Assembly: GCF_007004645.1 (NCBI RefSeq)
Contig: NZ_ML660024.1
Span: 1 to 64,000, forward strand
DNA from: Aliiroseovarius halocynthiae
Lineage (GTDB): Bacteria > Pseudomonadota > Alphaproteobacteria > Rhodobacterales > Rhodobacteraceae
Reading direction: 5' to 3'
Length of the DNA stretch: 64,000 nt
Numbering within the stretch: position 1 is the stretch's first letter; every line of letters begins with the position of its first letter. This document shows positions 17,563 through 26,577 of the stretch, piece by piece. Position numbers and translations under genes: made by a program. The notes under the pieces are model-generated. The model searched no databases, was not told the origin of the DNA, and worked only from the letters and a program-made list of their open reading frames with translations.

Positions 17563-19161
17563 ATGACCACTGGACGGGTAAACCCAGCGCGCCGCTTGGA
17601 AGATCAAGGCATCACCGGGCTGGGCAATGTCTATTATAACCTGATGGAGCCAGCTCTGATCGAAGCCGCACTGGACCGCGGCGAGGGCCAGCTTGGACAA
17701 GGCGGGACTTTCCTGGTCGAGACCGGCAAGCACACGGGCCGTTCTCCCAAGGATAAATTTGTCGTTAAGACCCCCAGCGTCGAGCCACATATCTGGTGGG
17801 AAAACAACCCCCCGATGGATCCGGCCAAGTTCGACGTTCTTTACGAAGACATGCTGGAGCACATGAAGGGCAAGGACTATTACGTTCAGGACCTTTTCGG
17901 TGGTGCCGACCCGGCACACCGCTTGGATGTGCGCGTGGTTTCGGAATTGGCCTGGCATAACCTGTTCATCCGTCACCTGCTGCGCCGCCCCGACCGTGAC
18001 GAGCTGGACGAGTTCGACCCTCAGTTCACCATCATCAACTGCCCGACCTTCCTGGCCGACGCCCAGCGTCACGGCTGTCGTTCGGAAACGGTGATCGCGC
18101 TGAACTTCGACCGCAAGCTGATCCTGATCGGCGGCACCGAGTACGCTGGTGAAAACAAGAAGTCGGTCTTCACGCTGCTGAACTACATGCTGCCCGAAAA
18201 AGGCATCATGCCGATGCACTGCTCGGCCAACCATGCCACCGGCAACCCGGTCGACACCGCCATCTTCTTTGGCCTGTCGGGCACCGGTAAAACCACCCTG
18301 TCGGCTGACCCAGAACGCACGCTGATCGGTGATGACGAACACGGCTGGTCGGACACCGGCACCTTCAACTTCGAAGGTGGCTGCTATGCCAAGACGATCA
18401 ACCTGTCGGCTGAAGCGGAACCCGAGATCTACGCCACGACCCAAAAGTTCGCGACTGTGATCGAGAACATGGTCTATGACGAAGAGACCAAGGAACTGGA
18501 CTTTGAAGATGACAGCCTGACGGCCAACATGCGTTGCGCCTATCCGCTGCATTACATTGCCAACGCTTCGGACACTGCCATTGGCGGGCATCCCAAGAAC
18601 ATCATCATGCTGACCTGTGATGCGTTTGGTGTTCTGCCTCCGATCGCGCGCCTGACACCTGCGCAGGCGATGTATCACTTCCTGTCGGGCTTCACCTCGA
18701 AGGTGGCTGGCACCGAAAAAGGTGTGACCGAGCCCGAGCCGACATTCTCGACCTGCTTTGGTGCGCCCTTCATGCCGCGCCGCCCGGCCGAGTATGGCGC
18801 ATTGCTGCGCGACAAAATTGCCAAACACGGCGCAACCTGCTGGCTGGTCAACACTGGCTGGACTGGTGGAGCGTACGGCACCGGTTCGCGGATGCCGATC
18901 CGTGCAACCCGCGCCCTGCTGACCGCTGCTTTGGACGGCTCGCTGGCTGAAGCCAAATTCCGCAAGGATGAAAACTTCGGCTTCGAGGTTCCTGTGAAAG
19001 TAGAAGGCGTTGCTGACCTGCTGCTGGATCCGCGCCGCACATGGCAGGACGCAGACGCCTATGACGCGCAGGCTGCCAAGCTGGTCAAGATGTTCGCTGA
19101 CAACTTCGTCCAGTACGAAGGCGACATTGATGACGACGTGAAAGCCGTCGCCATCGGCTAA
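17563..19161 (+). CDS. pckA: Phosphoenolpyruvate carboxykinase (ATP)
   Basis: This 532-residue enzyme converts oxaloacetate and ATP to phosphoenolpyruvate and CO2, the entry step of gluconeogenesis. It has the substrate loop [12 protein letters not shown], the P-loop [16 protein letters not shown], the metal site IGDDEHGW and the later [11 protein letters not shown] and FGFEVPV blocks. The ATG follows AGGAG. Divergence from chvI is the common arrangement in this class and fits control of pckA by ChvI or by a carbon-source regulator. A 575-residue frame on the opposite strand is a shadow. Confidence 0.97.
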   Translation: MTTGRVNPARRLEDQGITGLGNVYYNLMEPALIEAALDRGEGQLGQGGTFLVETGKHTGRSPKDKFVVKTPSVEPHIWWENNPPMDPAKFDVLYEDMLEHMKGKDYYVQDLFGGADPAHRLDVRVVSELAWHNLFIRHLLRRPDRDELDEFDPQFTIINCPTFLADAQRHGCRSETVIALNFDRKLILIGGTEYAGENKKSVFTLLNYMLPEKGIMPMHCSANHATGNPVDTAIFFGLSGTGKTTLSADPERTLIGDDEHGWSDTGTFNFEGGCYAKTINLSAEAEPEIYATTQKFATVIENMVYDEETKELDFEDDSLTANMRCAYPLHYIANASDTAIGGHPKNIIMLTCDAFGVLPPIARLTPAQAMYHFLSGFTSKVAGTEKGVTEPEPTFSTCFGAPFMPRRPAEYGALLRDKIAKHGATCWLVNTGWTGGAYGTGSRMPIRATRALLTAALDGSLAEAKFRKDENFGFEVPVKVEGVADLLLDPRRTWQDADAYDAQAAKLVKMFADNFVQYEGDIDDDVKAVAIG

Positions 19162-19181
19162 GCCGTACAGAGTATTCTGAC

Positions 19182-19214
19182 AAACGCCCCGGTTCATCGC
19201 CGGGGCGTTTTCTT
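19182..19214 (+). terminator. Rho-independent terminator of pckA
   Basis: AAACGCCCCGG and CCGGGGCGTTT form an 11-bp stem with a 7-base loop, then TCTT, 20 bases after the stop. Confidence 0.9.
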
Positions 19215-19272
19215 GTGGCCTGACGCGCAGTCATGCTTTACGCGAACGTAAGCTTTGCGCTTGCATGGGGGC

Positions 19273-20097
19273 ATGACCCAGACCGTCACCATAGATGGCC
19301 CCGCCCCGCTGACCGGCACGTACTTCCCCGCCGATACCCCGCGTGCCTTCGCGGTTCTGAACGGCGCGACAGGTGTGCCGCACCGCTTCTATCGACACTT
19401 CGCGGCGTGGTTGGCCGAGGACCAAGGCATCTCGTGCCTGACTTATGACTATCGTGACTTCGGGGCGTCGGCGCGCCGTCCGATGCGGGATGTGACGGCG
19501 ACCATGCTGGATTGGGGATTGCATGACACCCAAGCCGCAAGGGATTGGTTAGAGGCCCGCGCAGAAGGGCTGCCACTTTGGCTCATGGGGCACTCATTGG
19601 GCGGGCTTATGCTGGCGCGACAGGAACGCACCAAGGATGTCGCACGCGTCATCACAGTGTGTACGGGGCCAGTACACACCACGGATCACCCCTGGCCATT
19701 CCAAGCCACGGTGCGCGCCTTGTGGTTTGCAGTTGGCCCACTGTCGACCGCGACCTTTGGATACGTACCCAAGCAGGCTTCGGGCTTGGGGAGCGACATT
19801 CCCGGCCCGGTCTTCAAGCAGTGGAAGCGCTGGTGCACGACACACGGATACCCTGCCAAAGATCCGCTTATCCCCGAAGCCACAGAGGCCGCTTTTTCCT
19901 GCCCGGTCCGCACGGTTTCCTTATCAGATGACACATCCGTCCCGCCAATTGCCGTAGAGCGAATGACCGAACTATATCCCGGCACTGACACTGAACATCT
20001 TGCGCTAACGCCTCAGCAGTTTGGCTTGACAAAAGTCGGGCATATTGATGCCTTCCGGCGCGAGAACGCCAAGCTCTGGCCCGCGATCATCGCCTAG
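19273..20097 (+). CDS. Alpha/beta hydrolase (serine hydrolase)
   Basis: This 274-residue protein has the nucleophile elbow LMGHSLGGLM, an early oxyanion-type region (VLNGATGVPHRFYRHFAAWL) and a likely catalytic His in KVGHIDAFRR near the C-terminus; the Asp is probably in SLSDDTSVPP. The order fits esterases, lipases or thioesterases of the S33/monoglyceride-lipase type, but the substrate is unknown. The ATG at MTQTVTIDG has a GGGGG run upstream; an in-frame TTG 18 bases earlier is less likely. Its end overlaps the end of the convergent permease gene by four bases. Confidence 0.85.
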   Translation: MTQTVTIDGPAPLTGTYFPADTPRAFAVLNGATGVPHRFYRHFAAWLAEDQGISCLTYDYRDFGASARRPMRDVTATMLDWGLHDTQAARDWLEARAEGLPLWLMGHSLGGLMLARQERTKDVARVITVCTGPVHTTDHPWPFQATVRALWFAVGPLSTATFGYVPKQASGLGSDIPGPVFKQWKRWCTTHGYPAKDPLIPEATEAAFSCPVRTVSLSDDTSVPPIAVERMTELYPGTDTEHLALTPQQFGLTKVGHIDAFRRENAKLWPAIIA

Positions 20098-20861
20098 CCC
20101 ATAAGCCCACGTCGGATCAGGTTCAGCCCGGCAACGGTCAACACGATCAGCGTCGCGCGTTTGAATGTCTTCTGAGGCATCCTGTCATGCAAGCGATACC
20201 CCACCGCCATGCCCAGAAACGCAGGAACCAGCAGCATGGCTGATAGCGGGGCAGTGTGAGCATTAAACACACCCGACTGCACATGCGCGCCCACCAGAAC
20301 CATCGCTCCGAATCCATATACGACGCCTTGCGCAAGCATCTGCTCGGTTTTCGAGGTGTTCGTCGCGGTCAGGTAAGCCACAAAGGGCGGCCCCCACACG
20401 CCCGAAATTCCCCCAACCAGCCCCGATATGGATGCGATGATGCTTTCATCCCGCACGCGGTTTTCTGGCCGCAGGGACGGCGCCCACCCCCGCAACTGCA
20501 TCAGGCAGAACAACACGACAGGGCTCCCGATCAGGATGAACAATACCTTCTGAGGCATGTACAACACCAATTGCGCGCTGAAGACCAAGGTGACGAACAG
20601 CGCCAAAAGATAGACGCGATACTTGCGCACGACCCGCCACGCCGAATGCGGCCCCTGCCGCAACGCTTGCCGAACATTGGTACTAGCGGTTGGCAGGATC
20701 AGCGCAGCCAAGGCGACCTCGGCCGGAAGGAAAGATGCAAGCCCCGAGATCATGATCAGCGGAAGTCCGAACCCGACAACGCCTTTCACCACGCCTGCGA
20801 AAGCCGTGATTACGACAGCAAAACACAGCGTCGACAAGGTCAGATCGGCCAGAATTCCCAT
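20094..20861 (-). CDS. TSUP family permease (TauE/SafE)
   Basis: This 255-residue membrane protein has about eight hydrophobic segments and the TSUP repeats, with GVVGFGLPLIMISGLASFLP in the first half and GGISGVWGPPFVAYL in the second. Members export or import sulfite, sulfoacetate or other organic anions; the substrate here cannot be assigned. I chose the second Met, which has GGAGG at the right distance; the first Met directly abuts that site. No sulfur-metabolism gene is next to it. Confidence 0.85.
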   Translation of the reverse strand: MGILADLTLSTLCFAVVITAFAGVVKGVVGFGLPLIMISGLASFLPAEVALAALILPTASTNVRQALRQGPHSAWRVVRKYRVYLLALFVTLVFSAQLVLYMPQKVLFILIGSPVVLFCLMQLRGWAPSLRPENRVRDESIIASISGLVGGISGVWGPPFVAYLTATNTSKTEQMLAQGVVYGFGAMVLVGAHVQSGVFNAHTAPLSAMLLVPAFLGMAVGYRLHDRMPQKTFKRATLIVLTVAGLNLIRRGLMG

Positions 20862-20967
20862 GCGCATCCTCCGCGTTCAATGTCTTCTATCGAAACTTTC
20901 GATCCCCCGCACGCAAAACTCCGTTGCGTTATATATGTTCGAAATTCCACATGATGTTGTATTTTTA

Positions 20968-20986
20968 TTGCGCTGCAACTGCAAAA
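20968..20986. promoter_or_regulatory. TGCAA-repeat element before mcd
   Basis: TTGCGCTGCAACTGCAAAA contains TTGC/GCAA half-sites and two TGCAA copies, 65-83 bases before the mcd ATG. It may be a binding site of a short-chain acyl-CoA-responsive regulator (RamB/ScfR type), but this is a guess from the motif and context. Confidence 0.25.
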
Positions 20987-21012
20987 AGATTATCTCTCTG
21001 CAGACGCAAAAT

Positions 21013-21033
21013 GGACGCCGAATCTGGGCGTCC
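21013..21033 (+). other. Hairpin in the mcd leader
   Basis: GGACGCC and GGCGTCC form a 7-bp stem with a 7-base loop, followed by TTT and then the AGGAG site of mcd. The stem is seven bases from the ribosome site, so it could influence translation or act as a weak attenuator. Confidence 0.4.
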
Positions 21034-21050
21034 TTTGACAGGAGACCACG

Positions 21051-22700
21051 ATGACCAGCGCCCTGATCGATAACCTTCTTGACCTAACCGGCGCGGCCCT
21101 TGCCCCGGTTGAGGCAACTTTTGACGCCGCCAAGGAAAACGTCCGTGCGCGGGTCTTGGATGGTGACCGCGTTTCGGGCGCGAAATTGGAAGAACATCAG
21201 GCCGCCGCGCACGCGCTGTCATGGCTTGCCACCTATGCCGAAAGTCTGCGTCAGATGAACGCTTGGGCTGGTCGCCTAAACGACGCAGGCCGCTTCGGCG
21301 AGATGGAAAAACTGATCCTGCAAATCGCCTTTGGCGAATACCTTGCCCAAATGAAGGGCGGCATGATGATGAGCCAGAATGAAATGGCCCGTTTGTCCGA
21401 CATGGGTGTGGATGGCGCCACCTTGGACACCGACGCCATCAAAGCGTTGGTCGCGAACGGCAACAACCAAGCCGCCCGCACCCGTCTGGTCGAGCTGATG
21501 CAAGACAACGCAGGCCACGCCACATTTGGCGCAACCGGTCTGGACGAAGAGCTTGAGATGATCCGCGAACAGTTCCGCCGCTATGCGGACGAGCGCGTGA
21601 CCCCGAATGCCCATGAATGGCACCTGAAGGATGACTACATCCCGCTGGAAATTCTGGAGGAGCTGGCGGAAATGGGCGTCTTCGGCCTGACCATCCCCGA
21701 GGAATACGGCGGGCTGGGCCTGACGAAAGCGTCGATGGTTGTGGTCTCGGAAGAGCTGTCGCGCGGGTATATCGGTGTGGGTTCGCTGGGCACCCGTTCG
21801 GAAATCGCGGCCGAACTGATTCTGGCGGGCGGTACAGATGAGCAGAAAGAACAGTGGCTGCCGAAAATCTCGTCCGCCGAGATTCTGCCAACCGCCGTGT
21901 TTACTGAACCCAACACCGGGTCAGACCTCGGGTCACTGCGCACGCGCGCCGTGAAGAACGCCGATGGCGACTATGAAGTCACCGGCAACAAGACCTGGAT
22001 CACCCACGCCGCGCGCACCCACGTGATGACGCTGCTGGCGCGCACCGACCCGGACAGCAAAGATCACCGTGGTCTGTCCATGTTCCTGGCCGAGAAAACC
22101 CCGGGCGACGACGAAAACCCGTTCCCGACCGACGGCATGACTGGCGGCGAGATCGAGGTGCTGGGTTATCGCGGCATGAAAGAATTCGAGCTGGGCTTTG
22201 ATGGTTTCAAAGTAAAGGGCGAAAACCTTTTGGGTGGCGAAGAAGGTCAGGGCTTCAAGCAGCTGATGAAAACTTTTGAGGCCGCACGCATTCAAACCGC
22301 CGCCCGCGCCATTGGTGTGGCGCAGAACGCGCTGGAAATTGGCATGCAATATGCCGAGGATCGCAAGCAGTTCGGCAAGTCTCTTATCAACTTCCCCCGC
22401 GTTGCCAACAAGCTGGCCATGATGGCGGTCGAGATCATGGTCGCGCGTCAGCTGACCTATTTCTCGGCCTGGGAAAAAGACCACGACCAGCGCTGTGACC
22501 TTGAGGCCGGTATGGCCAAGCTGCTGGGTGCACGTATCGCGTGGGCCTGCGCAGACAACGCGCTGCAGATCCACGGTGGCAACGGCTTTGCACTGGAATA
22601 CCAGATCAGCCGCGTGCTGTGCGACGCGCGTATCCTAAACATCTTCGAAGGGGCTGCCGAAATTCAGGCTCAGGTCATCGCGCGCCGCCTGCTGGGCTAG
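21051..22700 (+). CDS. mcd: (2S)-methylsuccinyl-CoA dehydrogenase
   Basis: This 549-residue acyl-CoA dehydrogenase has an extra N-terminal domain of about 150 residues (AAAHALSWLATYAESLRQMNAW) before the usual three-domain fold, which is the hallmark of methylsuccinyl-CoA dehydrogenase of the ethylmalonyl-CoA pathway. FAD-contact blocks AVFTEPNTGSDLGSLRT and TWITHA are present, and the catalytic Glu lies in ILNIFEGAAEIQAQVI near the C-terminus. It oxidises (2S)-methylsuccinyl-CoA to mesaconyl-CoA and gives electrons to ETF. The ATG follows AGGAG. Another long-chain-type dehydrogenase is possible but the N-terminal domain argues for Mcd. Confidence 0.87.
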   Translation: MTSALIDNLLDLTGAALAPVEATFDAAKENVRARVLDGDRVSGAKLEEHQAAAHALSWLATYAESLRQMNAWAGRLNDAGRFGEMEKLILQIAFGEYLAQMKGGMMMSQNEMARLSDMGVDGATLDTDAIKALVANGNNQAARTRLVELMQDNAGHATFGATGLDEELEMIREQFRRYADERVTPNAHEWHLKDDYIPLEILEELAEMGVFGLTIPEEYGGLGLTKASMVVVSEELSRGYIGVGSLGTRSEIAAELILAGGTDEQKEQWLPKISSAEILPTAVFTEPNTGSDLGSLRTRAVKNADGDYEVTGNKTWITHAARTHVMTLLARTDPDSKDHRGLSMFLAEKTPGDDENPFPTDGMTGGEIEVLGYRGMKEFELGFDGFKVKGENLLGGEEGQGFKQLMKTFEAARIQTAARAIGVAQNALEIGMQYAEDRKQFGKSLINFPRVANKLAMMAVEIMVARQLTYFSAWEKDHDQRCDLEAGMAKLLGARIAWACADNALQIHGGNGFALEYQISRVLCDARILNIFEGAAEIQAQVIARRLLG

Positions 22701-22701
22701 T

Positions 22702-23124
22702 TCAGACTAGCAAAGCTACAGTCCCCGCGCCAATCAGCAGGCATAGGGGGCTGTAATAGCGGGTATTCAGGCGTGCAAACTCGGGCTCCAGCTTTGGTTG
22801 CCACACCGGCAAAAATCCCGCCAGCCCGCGAAAGGTGAACACGGCTGCCATGATCCAGCCCAAGCCGGACAGGATTTGGGATGGAAGCGGGACTGCGACC
22901 AGACCGCCCAACCCCAAGACCAGCCCAGCCCCGACACACAAAGCTGCGGCGACCATCATGGCCGCCCAGCCCGGCGGCATTTTGGTAATCCCACGTGCGC
23001 CGACCACCAGTTTGGCCAGTCGCTCTTCGTCCGCGACCGGCCAGTTCACACCAGCACCCCACGCAAAATGCAACGCAGCGATCGCCAAAAGCGTCGAAGA
23101 CAGAAAAATTGGTAGCAGGGTCAT
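22702..23124 (-). CDS. DUF3995-like membrane protein
   Basis: This 140-residue protein has four hydrophobic segments, with LLAIAALHFAWGAGVNWP at the start and FRGLAGFLPVWQ in the third segment, matching the DUF3995 pattern. Function is unknown. Its start overlaps the stop of the upstream four-helix protein gene by four bases, and its end lies one base from the convergent mcd stop. It is probably co-regulated with its partner by the adjacent TetR protein. Confidence 0.72.
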   Translation of the reverse strand: MTLLPIFLSSTLLAIAALHFAWGAGVNWPVADEERLAKLVVGARGITKMPPGWAAMMVAAALCVGAGLVLGLGGLVAVPLPSQILSGLGWIMAAVFTFRGLAGFLPVWQPKLEPEFARLNTRYYSPLCLLIGAGTVALLV

Positions 23125-23495
23125 GAGGCGCGCTTCCTAAGACCCAAAAGCGTCAGTGCAGGGATCAGAAGAAATGCGATCCACTGCGGCATTGGCCACG
23201 GGCTGCCCAGCATCGTCAGGCCGTAGAACAAAAACAGGCCAGTGAATCCAAGCTGCACCACAATCGTAAGCCAAGCCAGGGCCCTGTTCTGACGGATTGC
23301 CAGCCAGAACAAGGCTGCCGAGAATGCCGCCAAGATCACCGTAATCGCGTGCCAGATTACGGCCGAGATGGCCCGCAGCTCTACTGTTAAGTCACTTGCT
23401 TGGATGGGGTGGTGAATCTCCGGCCCACCCGAAAAAACATGCACAAGGCAGGTCACAGCCATAAGCCCACCCGCAGCTAACATTGGTTTATTCAT
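23121..23495 (-). CDS. Small four-helix membrane protein, TetR-controlled
   Basis: This 124-residue protein has four predicted helices, with MAVTCLVHVFSGGPEIHHPI carrying a His-rich motif after the first helix and HAITVILAAFSAALFWLA later. I do not recognise a named family with certainty. GGAG six bases before MNKPMLAA supports this start over upstream in-frame Mets. It heads a two-gene unit with the DUF3995 gene and faces the TetR gene across two matching palindromes, so its expression is likely induced by the TetR ligand. Confidence 0.75.
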   Translation of the reverse strand: MNKPMLAAGGLMAVTCLVHVFSGGPEIHHPIQASDLTVELRAISAVIWHAITVILAAFSAALFWLAIRQNRALAWLTIVVQLGFTGLFLFYGLTMLGSPWPMPQWIAFLLIPALTLLGLRKRAS

Positions 23496-23510
23496 AGTCA
23501 TCTCCGTTTC

Positions 23511-23526
23511 CATACGGTTGCGTATG
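23511..23526. promoter_or_regulatory. TetR operator 1
   Basis: CATACGGTTGCGTATG is a palindrome with 6-bp arms and a 4-base centre. It covers the expected -10 region of a minus-strand promoter whose -35 is TTGACA at 23546-23551, and lies 16 bases before the start of the membrane protein gene. Confidence 0.75.
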
Positions 23527-23545
23527 TTGTCGCAATGGCGTAGCT

Positions 23546-23551
23546 TGTCAA
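23546..23551 (-). promoter_or_regulatory. -35 element of the membrane-protein promoter
   Basis: A perfect TTGACA on the minus strand ends next to operator 2. With a spacing of 17-18 bases the -10 falls at or just before operator 1, so bound repressor would block RNA polymerase. Confidence 0.5.
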
Positions 23552-23564
23552 TACGCAAACGTAT
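23551..23564. promoter_or_regulatory. TetR operator 2
   Basis: ATACGCAAACGTAT repeats the ATACG-N4-CGTAT pattern of operator 1, centre to centre 39 bases away. It abuts the TetR gene's GGAG ribosome site, which fits autorepression. Confidence 0.75.
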
Positions 23565-23575
23565 GGAGCGACAGG

Positions 23576-24136
23576 TTGACCCAAAAGAAAGAACGACTAA
23601 GCGCTGAAAGCTGGTTGATGGCGGGGTTTCGCGCGCTGGCGCGATCTGGTCCACAAGCCCTGAAAGCCGAGGCCTTGGCCCGCGATCTTGGAACCACGAA
23701 AGGGTCTTTTTACTGGCATTTCAAAGATGTACCAAGCTTTCAGGCGCAGATGTTAGAACTGTGGGAAAAGCGGGCGGTGGATGAGATCACGCAGTCTTTG
23801 GACCAAGAACGCGACCCCGTGCGCCGGCTTTATGCGCTTGGCGAAATATCAACTTCGGAAGGTGCGGAACATGGGGGCCACGCCGCTGAACCTGCCATTC
23901 GGGCATGGGCGCAAGGAAACCATACGGTGGCGGACGTTGTAACGCGCGTTGATCAAAAACGATTGGATTATCTGGCGGGTATTCTGGCCGACCTCGAGCT
24001 TACCAACCCGGACTTCGCGCGCCTGATCTATGGCGCTTATATCGGCATGGGCACATTGTCTGCGAAGGATGGAGCGGACAACAAAGACGCCATGAGCACA
24101 CTTTTGGCAGCCCTTCTGGCATTGCGGGACGCATAG
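23576..24136 (+). CDS. TetR/AcrR family transcriptional regulator
   Basis: This 186-residue regulator has an N-terminal helix-turn-helix (about residues 8-55) with ALKAEALARDLGTTKGSFYWHFKD, typical of TetR proteins, and a helical ligand domain. The start is TTG, preceded by GGAG at seven bases; a nearby ATG is out of frame. The divergent membrane-protein pair and the two ATACG-N4-CGTAT palindromes between them indicate local control and autoregulation. The ligand is unknown. Confidence 0.92.
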   Translation: MTQKKERLSAESWLMAGFRALARSGPQALKAEALARDLGTTKGSFYWHFKDVPSFQAQMLELWEKRAVDEITQSLDQERDPVRRLYALGEISTSEGAEHGGHAAEPAIRAWAQGNHTVADVVTRVDQKRLDYLAGILADLELTNPDFARLIYGAYIGMGTLSAKDGADNKDAMSTLLAALLALRDA

Positions 24137-24174
24137 AGCTGGCAATTCAGGCGCAGCACCCCCATCTTCGCCGT

Positions 24175-24570
24175 ATGAAACATTTGCTTCTGATCCCCGC
24201 CGCCTTGACGCTTCTGTCCGCCTGCAAAGACGAAACCATTTCTGGCTATGCTGACAGCACAGCCACGTGGGCTTTAATCGAGTTGAACGGCATGGCCTTC
24301 CCCGCCACAGCCACCATCACCTTCCCCAAAAAGGGACAGATCGAGGGTGACGGCCCGTGTAACAGCTATTCGGCGACGCAGACCGCGCCTTATCCCTGGT
24401 TTGAGGCTGGCCCAATCGTCGCCACGGAACGCGCTTGTGCGGATCTGGGCGCTGAGGCCGACTTTTTCACCGCGCTGGGCCAGGTGAACATTGCCGAAGT
24501 GTCCGGTGGCACCCTGATCCTTTCGAACAAAGATGGGCACGAGTTGGTGTTTATGACCGCTCCGCGCTGA
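24175..24570 (+). CDS. META domain lipoprotein
   Basis: This 131-residue protein has a signal peptide ending in the lipobox LLSAC and a single META domain (HslJ-like) with [29 protein letters not shown] and the [18 protein letters not shown] block. META proteins are envelope proteins of unclear function; HslJ is heat-inducible and linked to novobiocin resistance in E. coli. The last 20 bases overlap the end of the convergent recO gene. Confidence 0.83.
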   Translation: MKHLLLIPAALTLLSACKDETISGYADSTATWALIELNGMAFPATATITFPKKGQIEGDGPCNSYSATQTAPYPWFEAGPIVATERACADLGAEADFFTALGQVNIAEVSGGTLILSNKDGHELVFMTAPR

Positions 24571-25291
24571 TCGCGTTACGTCTAAGACGATCCAACAACC
24601 GCGCCCGGGCTTCGGGCAGCGGTTTGTCACCAAGCGCATGTGCAATGCCATGGGTCAGGAAATGCCCCGTGGTCACCAAGCCGTCCAGAACGTTTGCCAA
24701 CGATCCATCCCCAACACCCAAAAGCTCGGGCGGCAGAGGCAACAGACGCTCCGCCCAATCCCCTGCCCCGTCAACAGACACAGCCCGCCCGGTTTTGGGC
24801 GAGACATAGGTCAGATCATCCCGCGTGCCGGTCACCGCACATTCGGTCAGGTCCAGACCAAAGCCCAGCTCCTCGAGCAATGCGAGTTCCCACTTCAGAT
24901 AGGCCGTCGGCCATGCTTCGTTGACCCCCAAAAGGTCCAGCATGGATTGCGTCCGGTTGTACATAACAGGATGGGGTTCACGTTCAGGCATGGCATAGGC
25001 CAACAGCGCCGTAATCGCATTCAGCCCAGCCAGCGCGGTCCGGTCTGAAAGAACCAGCGCGCGACTGCGCAGAGGTTCGACCGTATAGCTGCCGATGTGT
25101 TCTTCCAAACGTGCACGCCATGTCAGATCAAGCTGCGCACCGGGCTGAAGGGTTGGTGCAATCTTACGACTTACACCGCCACGCACCACGCCCGCGTGAC
25201 GACCATGTTCGGCCGTGAAAACATCAATGATGACAGAGGTTTCGCCATGCTTTCGCACGGACAGCAATGCCCCCTGATCTCGCCAATCCAT
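24551..25291 (-). CDS. recO: DNA repair protein RecO
   Basis: This 246-residue protein loads RecA at gaps together with RecF and RecR. It has the OB-fold N-terminus ([30 protein letters not shown] cut short here), followed by a helical region with [18 protein letters not shown]. The zinc-binding cysteines found in some RecO proteins are not present; only one Cys follows the LDLTEC block. The start has AGGAGG at a good distance. It is the last gene of the minus-strand run from pdxJ, 36 bases after DUF1491. Confidence 0.92.
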   Translation of the reverse strand: MDWRDQGALLSVRKHGETSVIIDVFTAEHGRHAGVVRGGVSRKIAPTLQPGAQLDLTWRARLEEHIGSYTVEPLRSRALVLSDRTALAGLNAITALLAYAMPEREPHPVMYNRTQSMLDLLGVNEAWPTAYLKWELALLEELGFGLDLTECAVTGTRDDLTYVSPKTGRAVSVDGAGDWAERLLPLPPELLGVGDGSLANVLDGLVTTGHFLTHGIAHALGDKPLPEARARLLDRLRRNAISAERS

Positions 25292-25327
25292 CGCGATCCT
25301 CCTGATCGTAGCCTAGCGGGATCGGCG

Positions 25328-25657
25328 TCAGTCTGAAAGCCCCGGTTCGTCCAGAAGATGGCGGCCCTGTTTGTCTTCGACCTCAATCACCCAAAGGTCC
25401 GGGTCAAAGCCTTTCTGGCGCGTCAAAGCGGCATCCACGTCGGCCTCTACGCCCTCAGACAACACCATCCAACAGCGCTCGCCCGTCATCAGATCAAAGC
25501 TGCGTTGATAGGCCACGGCCTGCCCGTCCAGCGTGTTCATCTTGACCAGAACGGCACCCGCAGTCGCGTCGCCTTTTTGGGTCACGAAAGCCGGAATGTC
25601 AGACAGGCGCAACCGCGTCAGATAGGCCGAGACCCAAACATCGGCGGTCAGGCGCAT
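25328..25657 (-). CDS. DUF1491 family protein
   Basis: This 109-residue protein starts MRLTADVWVSAYLTRLRL and contains GDATAGAVLVKMNTLDG, CWMVLSEGVEADVDAAL and DPDLWVIEVED, the pattern of DUF1491. Its function is not known. The ATG overlaps the era stop by one base (TGATG), a conserved position in related genomes, so it may act in ribosome or RNA maturation with its neighbours, which is inference. Confidence 0.85.
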   Translation of the reverse strand: MRLTADVWVSAYLTRLRLSDIPAFVTQKGDATAGAVLVKMNTLDGQAVAYQRSFDLMTGERCWMVLSEGVEADVDAALTRQKGFDPDLWVIEVEDKQGRHLLDEPGLSD

Positions 25658-26574
25658 CACTTGTTCCCGTCGCGGAAATCGAGCCCCATTTCCGAATAAC
25701 GCTCTTTTTCTTCCAGCCAATTCGGACGCACTTTCACCTGCAGGAACAGGTGAATCTTGCGGCCCATGAACTCTTCCAGCTCGGCGCGGGCGGATTGGCT
25801 GACGGCCTTGATCGTCTCGCCACGTTTGCCAAGGATAATCCCTTTGTGGCCATCGCGCGCGACATAAATGATCTGATCCACGCGGGCAGAGCCGTCTTTA
25901 CGTTCTTCCCAGTTTTCGGTTTCGACCGTCAACTGATAGGGCAGTTCCTGATGCAGGCGCAGGGTCAGCTTTTCACGGGTCATCTCGGCGGCAATCATGC
26001 GCATGGGCAGGTCGGCGATCTGATCTTCCGGGTACAGCCACGGACCTTCGGGCAAACGTTCGGCCAGCCAAGTTCGCAGCGCCGCGACCCCATGCCCTTT
26101 TTCAGCCGAGATCATGAAAGTCTCGGCAAAATCAAAGCGTTCATTCAGCTCTTTCGTCAGGGACAGAAGCGTTTCGGCTTTGACCTTGTCGATCTTGTTG
26201 ATCGCAAGCGCAATTGTGCGGCCCTTACCAATCTCGTCCAACCCTTCGAGAATGGTTTTGACACCCTCGGTCACGCCCCGATGCGCCTCGATCAGCAACA
26301 CGGTGATGTCGGCATCCGCCGCCCCGCCCCATGCCGCAGCAACCATCGCGCGGTCCAGACGGCGGCGCGGTTGAAACAGGCCGGGCGTGTCCACGAACAC
26401 GACCTGCGCGTCGCCTTCAATGGCCACGCCGCGAATACGCGCGCGCGTCGTTTGCACCTTGTGCGTCACGATCGAGACCTTGGCCCCGACCATATGGTTC
26501 GTCAGCGTCGACTTGCCCGCATTGGGTTCGCCAATCAGGGCGACAAAGCCCGCCCGTGTGTTCGCATCCGACAT
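25657..26574 (-). CDS. era: GTPase Era
   Basis: This 305-residue GTPase helps mature the 30S subunit by binding the 3' end of 16S rRNA. The G domain has GEPNAGKSTL (G1), DTPGLFQP (G3) and NKIDKV (G4); the C-terminal KH domain contains GHKGIILGKRGETIKAVSQSAR. Length is normal. It starts three bases after the rnc stop and overlaps the DUF1491 start by one base. The lepB-rnc-era order is classic. Confidence 0.97.
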   Translation of the reverse strand: MSDANTRAGFVALIGEPNAGKSTLTNHMVGAKVSIVTHKVQTTRARIRGVAIEGDAQVVFVDTPGLFQPRRRLDRAMVAAAWGGAADADITVLLIEAHRGVTEGVKTILEGLDEIGKGRTIALAINKIDKVKAETLLSLTKELNERFDFAETFMISAEKGHGVAALRTWLAERLPEGPWLYPEDQIADLPMRMIAAEMTREKLTLRLHQELPYQLTVETENWEERKDGSARVDQIIYVARDGHKGIILGKRGETIKAVSQSARAELEEFMGRKIHLFLQVKVRPNWLEEKERYSEMGLDFRDGNK

Positions 26575-26577
26575 CTT

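Noticed and set aside
17470-19197. 575-codon open frame antisense to pckA
   Set aside because: It mirrors pckA codon by codon, has no ribosome site or recognisable domain, and is explained by strong codon bias in a highly expressed GC-rich gene.
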